From: Alphaproteobacteria bacterium
Lineage (GTDB): Bacteria > Pseudomonadota > Alphaproteobacteria > Sphingomonadales > Sphingomonadaceae
DNA length: 64,000 nt
Direction: 5' to 3'
NCBI GenBank assembly: GCA_030431875.1
Contig: JAUIIG010000008.1
Location: 1-64,000, forward strand
Of this stretch, positions 41,645 through 50,999 are shown in pieces. Numbering within the stretch: the first letter of the stretch is position 1; the number at the start of each line of letters is the position of its first letter. The notes beneath the pieces are model-generated. The model was not told the origin of the DNA and did no database searches. It saw only the letters and a list, made by a program, of their open reading frames with translations. Both the position numbers and the translations under genes were made by a program.

Positions 41645-42688
41645 ATGCGGATAGCTGTCATCACCGACGCCTGGTTGCCGCAGGTAAACGGCGTGGTGCG
41701 CACTCTGACCGAGGTGATCGCCGAACTGCGCAGCCGCGGCCACGTGGTCGAAGTCACCTCGCCCGACCTTTATCGCTCGATACCTGCGCCCTCTTACCCT
41801 GAAATCCGGTTGGCACTGGTCGGCCCGCGCACCGTGGCCAGGCGGATCGAGGCTTTCCGGCCCGACGCGATCCACATTGCCACCGAAGGCCCGCTCGGCT
41901 GGGCGGCGCGGCGCTACTGCCTGCGCAAGAAGCTGCCTTTCACGACGGCCTATCACACCCAGTTCCCGGACTATGTCGCGCGTCGCACGCATCTGCCCGC
42001 CAGCTGGTTCTGGCCCTTCATCCGGCGCTTCCACGGCCCCGCCATGCGCACCATGGTGGCGACCGAAACGATCCGCGCGCAATTGCGCGAACAGGGTGTC
42101 GGTCCGCTCCATCACTGGAGTCGCGGGGTAGAGGTGGAGACCTTTCATCCTGACCATGCGCCGCCAGACCTGTTCTTCACCCTGCCGCGCCCGATCCAGC
42201 TCTATGTTGGACGCGTCGCCGTGGAGAAGAACATCGAGGCCTTCCTCGCCAACGAGCACCCCGGCTCCAAGGTCGTGGTCGGTAGTGGCCCTGCGCTGGA
42301 GAAACTGCAGGCGCAGTTCCCCGATGCGCACTTCCTCGGCAAGCGCACCGGCGATGACCTCGCCGCCTGCTACGCGGGCGCGGACATTTTCGTCTTCCCC
42401 AGCAAGACAGACACATTCGGACTGGTGATGATCGAGGCGCTGGCCTGCGGGACGCCCGTTGCCGCCTATCCGGTGCCGGGTCCGCTTGACGTGCTGGAGC
42501 CTGAAAGCGGCGTCATGTCGGAGCGATTGGAGGATGCCATTGCGGGTGCGCTCAAGCTCGATCGCGCCACTTGCCACCGCTTGGGCAAGGGCTTCAGCTG
42601 GGAGGCGAGCGCTGACCAGTTCGTTGCCGGACTCGCGCCGGATGCGGGCGAAAACGCGGCTGTCGGCCTAACCAGGGCGCCCGCCTGA
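41645..42688 (+). CDS. Glycosyltransferase family 4/1 protein
   Basis: MRIAVITDAWLPQVNGVVRTLTEV...LYVGRVAVEKNIEAFL...FVFPSKTDTFGLVMIEALACGTPVAAY. Confidence 0.92.
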   Translation: MRIAVITDAWLPQVNGVVRTLTEVIAELRSRGHVVEVTSPDLYRSIPAPSYPEIRLALVGPRTVARRIEAFRPDAIHIATEGPLGWAARRYCLRKKLPFTTAYHTQFPDYVARRTHLPASWFWPFIRRFHGPAMRTMVATETIRAQLREQGVGPLHHWSRGVEVETFHPDHAPPDLFFTLPRPIQLYVGRVAVEKNIEAFLANEHPGSKVVVGSGPALEKLQAQFPDAHFLGKRTGDDLAACYAGADIFVFPSKTDTFGLVMIEALACGTPVAAYPVPGPLDVLEPESGVMSERLEDAIAGALKLDRATCHRLGKGFSWEASADQFVAGLAPDAGENAAVGLTRAPA

Positions 42689-42764
42689 GCGGCTCCCCCA
42701 AAGCGACCGTGAGTCAAAAGCTTGCCCACTGGCGGCAAACAGACTACATCATGGCCCACATAAC

Positions 42765-42791
42765 GGCCGTCCCGCGAGGGGCGGCCCTTTT
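42765..42791 (+). terminator. Intrinsic terminator between the glycosyltransferase and trcR
   Basis: GGCCGTCCC-gcga-GGGGCGGCC then CTTTT. Confidence 0.75.
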
Positions 42792-42812
42792 ATTTCCAGA
42801 CGGAGAAATGCC

Positions 42813-43565
42813 GTGGCTGACCAAGCCAAGCCCCTGATGCCCCACGCGACCGCCAGCTGGCTGGTCGACAACACTGCGCTGAGCTTCACGCAGATCGCCG
42901 ACTTCTGCGGCCTGCACATCCTCGAAGTGCAGGCGATGGCGGACGACCTTGCCGGTGCCAAATACACCGGTCGCGATCCGGTGCACTCGGGCGAGCTGAC
43001 GCACGAGGAAATCGAGCGCGGCCAGGCAGACCCGAACTATTCGCTGGTGATGCAGAAGGCTCCGGTCGACGTCAGCCGCACCAAGGGTCCGCGCTACACC
43101 CCGGTGTCGAAGCGCCAGGACAAGCCCGACGGCATCGCCTGGATCCTGCGCAACCACCCGGAAATCTCCGACGCGCAGATCGGCCGCCTGATCGGCACCA
43201 CCCGCAACACGATCAACGCGATCCGCGAGCGCAGCCACTGGAACATCCAGAATATCACGCCGAAGGACCCGGTGACCCTGGGCCTGTGTTCGCAGCGTGA
43301 ACTCGATGCAGCCGTGGCCAAGGCGGCCAAGCGTGCCGCTGCAGCTGCACCGGAAGTCGAAGGTGCAGAGGCCGAAGTCGCCGCACCTGCCACGCCGCGC
43401 GATGACAAGCAGGAACTGATTGCCGAACTGCGCCGCGAGCGCGAGGAAGCGGTCAAGGCTGCTGCCGAAGCGGCGCAGGAAGCCGAAGCCGAAGCATGGC
43501 TCGAAAAGAAGCGTGCTGCCGAAGAAGCTGGCGAAACCGAAGAAGCCGATCCGTCCGCGCTCTGA
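42813..43565 (+). CDS. trcR: DUF1013 cell-cycle transcriptional regulator TrcR
   Basis: MPHATASWLVDNTALSFTQIADFCGLHILEVQAMADD; GTG start. Confidence 0.92.
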   Translation: MADQAKPLMPHATASWLVDNTALSFTQIADFCGLHILEVQAMADDLAGAKYTGRDPVHSGELTHEEIERGQADPNYSLVMQKAPVDVSRTKGPRYTPVSKRQDKPDGIAWILRNHPEISDAQIGRLIGTTRNTINAIRERSHWNIQNITPKDPVTLGLCSQRELDAAVAKAAKRAAAAAPEVEGAEAEVAAPATPRDDKQELIAELRREREEAVKAAAEAAQEAEAEAWLEKKRAAEEAGETEEADPSAL

Positions 43566-43656
43566 TCGCGGCCTGATCGCCCTTACGGCAAAGGAAGTGG
43601 GCGGCCTCAACGGGCCGCCCATCCCTCCCAAACTGTAAGTCTGCTTGCTTGGCCAG

Positions 43657-44064
43657 TTAGCCGGCGAGCGACATCTTGCGCTGGCCATCGTCGGCAAGCG
43701 GAGCCGGGCTGCCCTGAGCTTGCGCCTTTGCGGCCGTAGCCTTGGCGCGCAGTGGGGCAAAACGGCCGTCCACGGCGGCACCCTGTTCGATGGTCAGGGT
43801 GTCGTAGCTGACATCACCTGTGATCTTGGCACTCTTCAGCACGATGAGGTCGCGCACTTCGATCGTGCCCTGCACTTCGCCGGCGAGGCGGGCGCTCTCG
43901 GCCTTGATCTCGCCTTCGACGCGGCTGGATTCGCCCTGCACCAGGCTGGCGCAAGCGATGTTGCCGACAACCTTGCCGTCAACGTGCAGGTCTACCGAAG
44001 CCTCGATATCGCCGCGGATGGTGACGTCCGAGCCGATCACCGAAAAGGTGCTGCCGCTAGCCAT
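43657..44064 (-). CDS. Bactofilin (polymer-forming cytoskeletal protein)
   Basis: FSVIGSDVTIRGDIEASVDLHVDGKVVGNI...RVEGEIKAESARLAGEVQGTIEV. Confidence 0.9.
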   Translation of the reverse strand: MASGSTFSVIGSDVTIRGDIEASVDLHVDGKVVGNIACASLVQGESSRVEGEIKAESARLAGEVQGTIEVRDLIVLKSAKITGDVSYDTLTIEQGAAVDGRFAPLRAKATAAKAQAQGSPAPLADDGQRKMSLAG

Positions 44065-45235
44065 CGATTTCGTCGCCTGACTCGCTGGCGTTCGGGGCGA
44101 ATTCTGCTCGGATCTGCTCGAGAACATGGGGGGCTGTCTCCAGGAAGGGCCGCGGGTTCACGGCGCGGCCGTTGATGCGCACTTCGAAGTGCAGGTGCGG
44201 ACCGGTCGAGCGCCCGGTGTTGCCGATGGCGCCAATCAGGTCGCCCGGGTTGACCGTTTCGCCAGCCCGTGTGTTGAAGCGCGACATGTGGGCGTAGCGG
44301 GTGATCATGCCGGCACCGTGGTCGATCTCGACGACGTTGCCGTAGCCCGACTTGCGACCCACGAAGGATACGGTGCCCGCGGCAGCAGCTACGATCGGCG
44401 AGCCGGTGGGGCCGCGGAAATCGAGGCCGCTGTGCATGGCGGCGCGACCGGTGAAGGGATCGCGGCGATAGCCGAAGCCCGAGCTGATCGAGCCGATATC
44501 GGCAGGCATGTACTGCGGGATCTGGTCAAGGCCGCGCTCCAGCGCGCTCATGCGGGCGAGGCTGAGGCCGAGGCGTTCGAAGCGCGGATCGAGCGAACCG
44601 TCGCCTTCGGACGTCATGCTTTCCAGCGGACCACCCATGGCGCTCTCGTTGGCGGCAGCGACGGCGCGCGGATCGAGACCCAGCTGGCGGATTGCCTGCT
44701 CGGCGCGAGCGGCACGGCGGTCGGCATAGAGCGTCAGCCGTTCGACGAAGGCGAGCTGGCGCGCTTCCATCCGGGCAATACCTTCGGCCTCGGGGAAGGC
44801 ATCGCGGATCATCGAGATCAGCTCTTCGCTTTCAGCCGTGGAATCGGTGACCGTGTGGCCGGCATCGCCCATCACGTCTTCGGGCAGCATGTCGACGATG
44901 CCGTCGAGCATGTCCTGCCGCGCCTGCAGGTCAGCCAGCGTGGCGTCGATATCTTCCGAATAGGCGTCGAAGCGTTCTTCCGAGGTGGCGACTTGTGCTT
45001 CGCGCTCCAGCAACGAGGCACGCTCGTTGCTGGCCTGCCACTGGCTGATCGCCATGAAGCCCATCGAACCGGCCCAGCCAACGGCGACTGCCAGGGCGAG
45101 CCCGGCGGCGCCCATCTGCATGCGAGTGGTTATGGTGAGAAAGCGAACCTGCCCCTGCGAACGCATGAAAAACTCGCGTTCCGGAAACATGGCCCGCAGG
45201 CGTGCCCAAAATCCGCCTGTGGTTTGTTGCGACAA
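44057..45235 (-). CDS. M23 family metallopeptidase with N-terminal TM anchor
   Basis: ISSGFGYRRDPFTGRAAMHSGLDFRGPTGSPIVAAAAGTV, GPHLHFEVRINGRAVNP. Confidence 0.93.
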   Translation of the reverse strand: MSQQTTGGFWARLRAMFPEREFFMRSQGQVRFLTITTRMQMGAAGLALAVAVGWAGSMGFMAISQWQASNERASLLEREAQVATSEERFDAYSEDIDATLADLQARQDMLDGIVDMLPEDVMGDAGHTVTDSTAESEELISMIRDAFPEAEGIARMEARQLAFVERLTLYADRRAARAEQAIRQLGLDPRAVAAANESAMGGPLESMTSEGDGSLDPRFERLGLSLARMSALERGLDQIPQYMPADIGSISSGFGYRRDPFTGRAAMHSGLDFRGPTGSPIVAAAAGTVSFVGRKSGYGNVVEIDHGAGMITRYAHMSRFNTRAGETVNPGDLIGAIGNTGRSTGPHLHFEVRINGRAVNPRPFLETAPHVLEQIRAEFAPNASESGDEIDG

Positions 45236-45481
45236 AAGTGACCCCGTACGTCCCGTGTGTTCTTGTTGGGGCGTAGGGATAGCGAGCGCGGTCCGTACGT
45301 CGATAGCTGGGTGTTAACCTTTGGGGCGAATCGAACCCGAACTGCGATGAAGCGTTCCGGCAGGGGAAATTTTCTTCCCGATCGCGGGAACCAATCGCGA
45401 TTCGAGCGTTTGCGGGGGCACCGGAAATTGCTTCCCGATTCGCCCCTGACTCGCGCGCTTCCGGATGTTAGGTGCGCCCGC

Positions 45482-46756
45482 ATGAACGACAAATTGCACA
45501 AAGACGACGACTTTACCGCGCTGGTGAAAGACCTGGCGCTCAAGGGCCGCGCTGCCCAGCGATTGCTGGCGCGCGCGAGCGATGAAAAGAAGGCGGAAGG
45601 CCTGCGCCAAGCCGCCAAGGCGATCCGGGCCCAGGCTGATGCCATCCTGGCGGCCAATGCAGAGGACCTGGCAGCTGGCGAGGCGCGCGGCCTCAGCCCT
45701 GCCATGCTCGACCGGCTCAAGCTGGATGCCGACCGGCTCGAAGGCATTGCCTCGGCGGTCGAGAATGTCGCCAGCCTGCCGGACCCGGTCGGCGAAGTGA
45801 TCGCGCGCAGCGAAGCGCCCGCCGGCATGGTGCTTGAACGTCGCCGCATTCCCATCGGCCTGATTGGCATCATCTACGAAAGCCGACCCAACGTGACGGT
45901 GGATGCCGCCGCCCTGTGCCTGCGCTCGGGCAATGCCGCCCTGCTGCGCGGCGGCAGCGAGGCAATCCATTCCAACAAGGCGCTGCACGCCGCATTTACC
46001 GAAGGGCTGGAAGCAGCAGGCTTGCCCGCCGATTCCATCCAGCTGATGCCGACGCAGGACCGTGCTGCCGTGGGCGCCATGCTCAAGGCGGCCGGCCTCG
46101 TCGACATGATCGTGCCGCGCGGCGGCAAGGGGCTGGTGGAGCGCGTGCAGAATGATGCCCGCGTGCCCGTGCTCGCCCACCTCGACGGGATCTGCCACAC
46201 CTACATCCACGCCTCGGCTGATCCGGCCATGGCCAAGGAGATCGCGGTCAACGCCAAGATGCGCCGCACGGGCATTTGCGGGGCGATGGAGACTCTTCTC
46301 ATCGACACCAATTTCCCCGCAGCCGCCGAGGTGCTGGCGGCGCTGGCCGACAAGGGCTGCGAACTGCGCGGCAACCGCCGTGCGCAGGCCATCGATTCCC
46401 GCGTGAAGCCGGCCAGCGACGAGGACTGGGACACCGAATACCTCGCTGCCATTCTCTCGGTCGCCGTGGTCGACGGCATCGACGAGGCGATGGAGCACAT
46501 TGCGGCGCATTCGTCGGGCCATACCGAGGCGATCATCGCCAGCGACGAGGAGGCTGCACAGCGCTTCCTTGACGAGGTCGACAGCGCCATCGTCATGCAC
46601 AATGCGTCCAGCCAGTTCGCCGATGGCGGCGAATTCGGCCTCGGTGCGGAAATCGGCATCGCCACCGGCCGCCTGCATGCACGCGGACCGGTGGCGCTGG
46701 AGGGCCTGACGACCTACAAGTGGCAGGTGCGCGGACAGGGCCAGGCGCGGCCCTGA
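45482..46756 (+). CDS. proA: Glutamate-5-semialdehyde dehydrogenase
   Basis: IPIGLIGIIYESRPNVTVDAAALCLRSGNAALLRGG. Confidence 0.96.
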   Translation: MNDKLHKDDDFTALVKDLALKGRAAQRLLARASDEKKAEGLRQAAKAIRAQADAILAANAEDLAAGEARGLSPAMLDRLKLDADRLEGIASAVENVASLPDPVGEVIARSEAPAGMVLERRRIPIGLIGIIYESRPNVTVDAAALCLRSGNAALLRGGSEAIHSNKALHAAFTEGLEAAGLPADSIQLMPTQDRAAVGAMLKAAGLVDMIVPRGGKGLVERVQNDARVPVLAHLDGICHTYIHASADPAMAKEIAVNAKMRRTGICGAMETLLIDTNFPAAAEVLAALADKGCELRGNRRAQAIDSRVKPASDEDWDTEYLAAILSVAVVDGIDEAMEHIAAHSSGHTEAIIASDEEAAQRFLDEVDSAIVMHNASSQFADGGEFGLGAEIGIATGRLHARGPVALEGLTTYKWQVRGQGQARP

Positions 46757-46780
46757 CCCGCCGCGAAGGGGAGGACAGCG

Positions 46781-47830
46781 ATGCGTTACAACCGGCTCGG
46801 CAATTCCGGACTCGTGGTCTCCGAGCTCTGCCTCGGTGCCATGACCTTTGGCACCACACCTTCGGCCTTCTTCCAGCATGACCTCGACCAGGCAGGATCG
46901 ACCGCGCTGGTGAAGCAGGCGCTGGATGCCGGGGTGAACTTCATCGACACGGCCAATGTCTATTCGATGGGCCAGTCCGAAGAGTTTGTCGGTGGTGCCT
47001 TGCGCGATCTCGGTGTGGCGCGCGACGAGGTGGTGATCGCCACCAAGGGCATGGGGCCGATGGGAGAAGGTCCCAACGACGGCGGCTATGGCCGCTACCA
47101 CCTGCTGCACCAGGTCGACGCCAGCCTGCAGCGGCTGGGGCTGGACCATGTCGATCTCTACCAGATCCACGGCTGGGACCCGAACGCCCCGATCGAGGAA
47201 GGCCTGCGTGCGATGGAGGACATCGTCCGTTCGGGCCGCGCGCGATATATCGGCGTTTCCAACTGGGCCGCATGGCAGATCACCAAGGCGCTGGGCATTG
47301 CCGAGCGGCGCGGGTGGGACAAGTTCATTTCCAACCAGGCGCTCTATGCCGTCACCGCGCGCGAGCTGGAACGCGAGCTGGTGCCGATGATGCTGTCCGA
47401 AGGGCTCGGCCTGATGGTTTGGAGCCCGCTGCTGGGCGGCCTGCTGTCGGGCAAGTATGATCTTGGCGAAGATGGCGTGAGCGGTGAAGGCCGCCGCGCC
47501 AAGCTCGATTTTCCCAAGGCCGACAAGGCCTTGGCCGAGCAGGCCGTCGAAGCCATGCGCCTCATGGCAGAGCAACGCGGCGTCACCGTGCCAGCCATCG
47601 CGCTCGCCTGGCTGCTCCACCAACCAGTAACCGGATCGGTTATTATTGGGGCCAAAAGAGAGGAGCAATTGGCACAAAACCTCGCGGCCACCGACGTGGA
47701 GCTGTCCTCCCACGAACTGGCCGTGCTGAACGCCATCGGCCAACTCGAGCACGAATATCCCTCGTGGGCCCTCGAGGCGCAGAATACTCGCCATGGCTTT
47801 CGCGTGTCCGAGCGGCGGCCTGCCGAATAA
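46781..47830 (+). CDS. Aldo/keto reductase
   Basis: MRYNRLGNSGLVVSELCLGAMTFGT, GVSNWAAWQ. Confidence 0.92.
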   Translation: MRYNRLGNSGLVVSELCLGAMTFGTTPSAFFQHDLDQAGSTALVKQALDAGVNFIDTANVYSMGQSEEFVGGALRDLGVARDEVVIATKGMGPMGEGPNDGGYGRYHLLHQVDASLQRLGLDHVDLYQIHGWDPNAPIEEGLRAMEDIVRSGRARYIGVSNWAAWQITKALGIAERRGWDKFISNQALYAVTARELERELVPMMLSEGLGLMVWSPLLGGLLSGKYDLGEDGVSGEGRRAKLDFPKADKALAEQAVEAMRLMAEQRGVTVPAIALAWLLHQPVTGSVIIGAKREEQLAQNLAATDVELSSHELAVLNAIGQLEHEYPSWALEAQNTRHGFRVSERRPAE

Positions 47831-48489
47831 TGACAGGTCCCCTCACTGGCCTGTTGGGCGGCAGTTTCAACCCCGCGCACAAGGGGCACCGGCGCATTAC
47901 CCTGTTCACGCAAGCTGCACTGGGTCTCGACGAGGTCTGGTGGATGGTTTCCCCCGGCAATCCGCTGAAACCGCGCAAGGGTATGGCCCCGCTCAGCGCG
48001 CGCGTTCGCTCGGCCAAGGCGGCCAGCCGCAATGCGCCTATCAAGGTCACCGCCATCGAGCGCGAGCTGGGCACGCGTTACACCGTCGATACCCTGCGCG
48101 CTCTCAAGCGCCGGTTCCCGCCCCGCCGTTTCGTGTGGCTGATGGGATCGGACAACCTCGCGCAGTTCCACAAGTGGCGGAACTGGCGGCAGATCGCGCG
48201 GGAAATGCCCATTGCCGTGATCGCCCGCCCGGGTTATGACGACAAGGCCTTGGCGAGCCCCGCCATGGCCTGGCTGCGACGTTACCGGTTACCCGCAGCC
48301 GGATTACGCAACCGGGGCGAATGGAGCGCACCAGCGCTGATAGAGCTGCGTTTCGATCCCGATCCGCGTTCGGCGACACAGATACGCCGGGCGGATCCTC
48401 ACTGGGCAGACCGGTTTGCCGGGCCTGCTCCACGGGATGAAGTGACGCATTCCCTCATTCATGACAGCGGGCAGGGGGTGGACGCGTGA
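47830..48489 (+). CDS. nadD: Nicotinate-nucleotide adenylyltransferase
   Basis: LTGLLGGSFNPAHKGHRRITLFTQAALGLDEVWWMVSPGNPLK; GSDNLAQFHKW. Confidence 0.93.
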   Translation: MTGPLTGLLGGSFNPAHKGHRRITLFTQAALGLDEVWWMVSPGNPLKPRKGMAPLSARVRSAKAASRNAPIKVTAIERELGTRYTVDTLRALKRRFPPRRFVWLMGSDNLAQFHKWRNWRQIAREMPIAVIARPGYDDKALASPAMAWLRRYRLPAAGLRNRGEWSAPALIELRFDPDPRSATQIRRADPHWADRFAGPAPRDEVTHSLIHDSGQGVDA

Positions 48490-48623
48490 GGCGTGCAGCC
48501 CTTTACGCTTTTGTCCTTCACCCCATATACGGAGCATGACTATTCGCGATGACATCAGCCAATTCTGGGACGCAGCAGCGTTCCGCCGAACACGGCAGCA
48601 CCGCAACAGCAACCATCATCTCC

Positions 48624-49007
48624 ATGCCTGATCTCGATACCACCATCACCGCCGAGCCCGGCTCGCTGCACGAACTGATCCTGAAGCAGCTCGACGACGA
48701 CCAGGCGCAGGAAATCGTTTCCATCCCGCTCGAAGGCAAGAGCTCGATCGCCGACTTCATGGTCGTCGCTTCGGGTCGCTCGACCAGGCAGGTCGCTGCC
48801 ATGGCCTCCAAGCTGGCCGAGAAGCTGAAGCAGGCAGGCGAACCGAGCCCGCGCGTGGAAGGCCTGCCTGCGGCAGACTGGGTGCTGATCGACGCCGGCG
48901 ATGTCGTCGTCCACCTGTTCCGCCCGGAAGTACGCAGCTTCTACAACCTGGAACGGATGTGGGGCTTCGGCGAAGACGGCGAAACGCGACAGATGGGCAC
49001 GGCCTGA
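48624..49007 (+). CDS. rsfS: Ribosome silencing factor
   Basis: LKQLDDDQAQEIVSIPLEGKSSIADFMVVASGRSTRQVAAMA...DWVLIDAGDVVVHLFRPEVRSFYNLERMW. Confidence 0.93.
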   Translation: MPDLDTTITAEPGSLHELILKQLDDDQAQEIVSIPLEGKSSIADFMVVASGRSTRQVAAMASKLAEKLKQAGEPSPRVEGLPAADWVLIDAGDVVVHLFRPEVRSFYNLERMWGFGEDGETRQMGTA

Positions 49008-49015
49008 CCTGTTTG

Positions 49016-49130
49016 CGATCCCGCTTCCGCGGGATCGTCCTCGCTTGACGCGCAGGCAAGCTGCGCACGTTGCGGGCGGGCAGTCGCCCTTGCGGTCACG
49101 TTGTGACCGTTTCCCGCATGAGATTGCTAA
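49016..49130 (+). repeat. Hairpin-rich intergenic repeat, copy A
   Basis: CGATCCCGC-TTCC-GCGGGATCG + GTCCTCGC tag, then TGCGGGCGGGCAGTCGCCCTTGCGG, GGTCACGTTGTGACC, GTTTCC; matches copy C in reverse. Confidence 0.8.
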
Positions 49131-49247
49131 CCGGCGTTGATCTCGGCGCCGAAGGCGACGACAACCCGCGACTGCGGGCCGGCCGTTAGGCCGAAGCCAA
49201 GGACGCTGGACGGCGTCCGCCCGGCGCTTGAGGGGCCATACTAGAAG

Positions 49248-49670
49248 ATGCTGCTTCACGTCATCGCTCGCGGAAAGATTGCCCGGTCGCCGGAGGAAGA
49301 CCTCGTCGAGCGGTACGCCAAGCGCATCACCTGGCCGCTCAAGTTGACCGAATTGCCCGAGACCGGCGGGCGGATTCCGGAACCGGCCACTCCCTACAAG
49401 ACCGTCCTGCTTGACGAGAAGGGCAAGAACCTTGGGTCCGAGGAGTTCGCTGCCATCCTTGGGCGATGGCGGGACGATGGCATGCGTGAGTGCCGCTTCG
49501 TCATCGGTGCGGCGGACGGCCATTCGGATGCCGAGCGTGCCGAGGCAGACCTGCTGCTGTCCTTCGGCAAGGCCACCTGGCCGCATCTGCTCGCCCGCGC
49601 CATGCTGGCCGAACAGCTGTTCCGCGCTACCGCGATCCTTGCAGGCCATCCCTATCATCGGGCAAGATAG
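49248..49670 (+). CDS. rlmH: 23S rRNA (pseudouridine(1915)-N3)-methyltransferase RlmH
   Basis: YAKRITWPLKLTEL, LLDEKGKNLGSEEFA, FVIGAADGH, LLSFGKATWPHLLARAMLAEQLFRA. Confidence 0.95.
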   Translation: MLLHVIARGKIARSPEEDLVERYAKRITWPLKLTELPETGGRIPEPATPYKTVLLDEKGKNLGSEEFAAILGRWRDDGMRECRFVIGAADGHSDAERAEADLLLSFGKATWPHLLARAMLAEQLFRATAILAGHPYHRAR

Positions 49671-49675
49671 CGACG

Positions 49676-50881
49676 ATGCACCGTACGCTCCTCCTGCTTG
49701 GCTCCTTCGCCTTCTGCGCCGCAGCAGCATGGGGCCAACGGGCCCCTGCCACCGACGATCCCGAGGAAATGCGCGCTGCCCTTGCCGAGGCGCTGGCCGA
49801 GCGCGACAATGCCGAGGCCCGCAGCCAGCGGTTCGAGGAAGAAGCCCAAGAGGCCGAAAGCGCTGCTGAGCGCGCTGCCCGTGAAGCTGCCGCGCTTGCC
49901 GCGCGGATCCAGCAGGCCGAGGCCGGGATCACTGCCGCCCGAGCCCGGATCGCCATGATCGACCGCGAGCAGGCCCAGCTGCGCGAGGAACTGGGCCGCG
50001 AACAGCAGCCCGTGGTCGAACTCACCGCCGCGCTCCAGCAATTTTCCCGCCGTCCCATCGCTCTCTCTCTACTGCGTCCGGGGTCGGTGAAGGACGTCGT
50101 CTACCTGCGCGCCTTGCTGCACGACCGCGTGCCGCAGGTGCAGGCGAGCACGGCTGACCTGCGTGGACGGATCGACCATTCGCGTGAACTGCGACGGGAA
50201 GCCTTGGCCGCCACCGAAGTGCTCGAAGCCGAGGAGCTGGCACTCGCCGCTCGCCGCGAGGAACTGGCCGATATCGAAACGCGCCAGCGCCTGGCCGCGC
50301 GCGCCGCCGGAAGCTCTGCCAATCGCGAAGCCGAACGCGTTTTGGCGCTGGCCGAAGAGGTGCGTGACCTCGACGGACTGGTCGACGAACTGGACCGGGC
50401 CGCGAGTTTGCGTGCCCAACTGGCCGCCTTGCCGGGACCGCGGCTGCGCCCCGCGCAACCGGAGACAAACCAGCTGGCCGCGGCGCCAACGCCAACGCCG
50501 TCACAAGCCCGCGCCAATGCCCCGTCGCCCTATATCCTGCCCGTGGCAGGCCGCACGCTGACAGGGTTCGGCGCGCCGCAAGCGTCCGGCCTCAGCCAGG
50601 GCTTGAGGCTCGCCCCGATCGGCGGCGCACAGGTCGTTTCCCCGGCGGCGGGCCGTATTGCCTTTGCCGGACCCTATCGCGGCTATGGCCGGATCGTGAT
50701 CATCGAACACCCCGGCGGCTGGACCAGCCTCGTCACCGGCCTTGTCCGCAGCGACGTGGAAGTTGGCGAAGAGGTTGTCAGTGGCTCCCCGCTCGGGATC
50801 GCGGGGCCGAGTGACCCGAGCATCTCGCTGGAACTCCGCCGCGATGGCGAGCCGGTGAACCCGGCTCAGTATGTTTCGTGA
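49676..50881 (+). CDS. Murein hydrolase activator EnvC-like coiled-coil/M23 protein
   Basis: Signal peptide, long coiled coil, degenerate LytM domain LTGFGAPQASGLSQGLRLAPIGGAQVVSPAAGRIAFAGPYRGYG. Confidence 0.88.
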   Translation: MHRTLLLLGSFAFCAAAAWGQRAPATDDPEEMRAALAEALAERDNAEARSQRFEEEAQEAESAAERAAREAAALAARIQQAEAGITAARARIAMIDREQAQLREELGREQQPVVELTAALQQFSRRPIALSLLRPGSVKDVVYLRALLHDRVPQVQASTADLRGRIDHSRELRREALAATEVLEAEELALAARREELADIETRQRLAARAAGSSANREAERVLALAEEVRDLDGLVDELDRAASLRAQLAALPGPRLRPAQPETNQLAAAPTPTPSQARANAPSPYILPVAGRTLTGFGAPQASGLSQGLRLAPIGGAQVVSPAAGRIAFAGPYRGYGRIVIIEHPGGWTSLVTGLVRSDVEVGEEVVSGSPLGIAGPSDPSISLELRRDGEPVNPAQYVS

Positions 50882-50906
50882 GCCTGCCTCCGCAGGCTCG
50901 TCCTCG
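50879..50906 (+). repeat. Hairpin repeat, copy B (includes envC-like stop codon)
   Basis: GAGCCTGC-CTCC-GCAGGCTC + GTCCTCG. Confidence 0.75.
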
Positions 50907-50999
50907 GTGCTGTCCGCTCCGCCCTTCGGGCTGCGCGGCACCTGCGGGTCGCGCGCGTGCGCTCGGTCGGTCGCTAGTCGCGACCGATACCAGCACTAC

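Noticed and set aside
45314-47794. 826-aa minus-strand ORF opposite proA and the aldo/keto reductase gene
   Set aside because: Shadow ORF of high-GC coding DNA; no recognisable domains, biased composition, and both sense genes are unambiguous.
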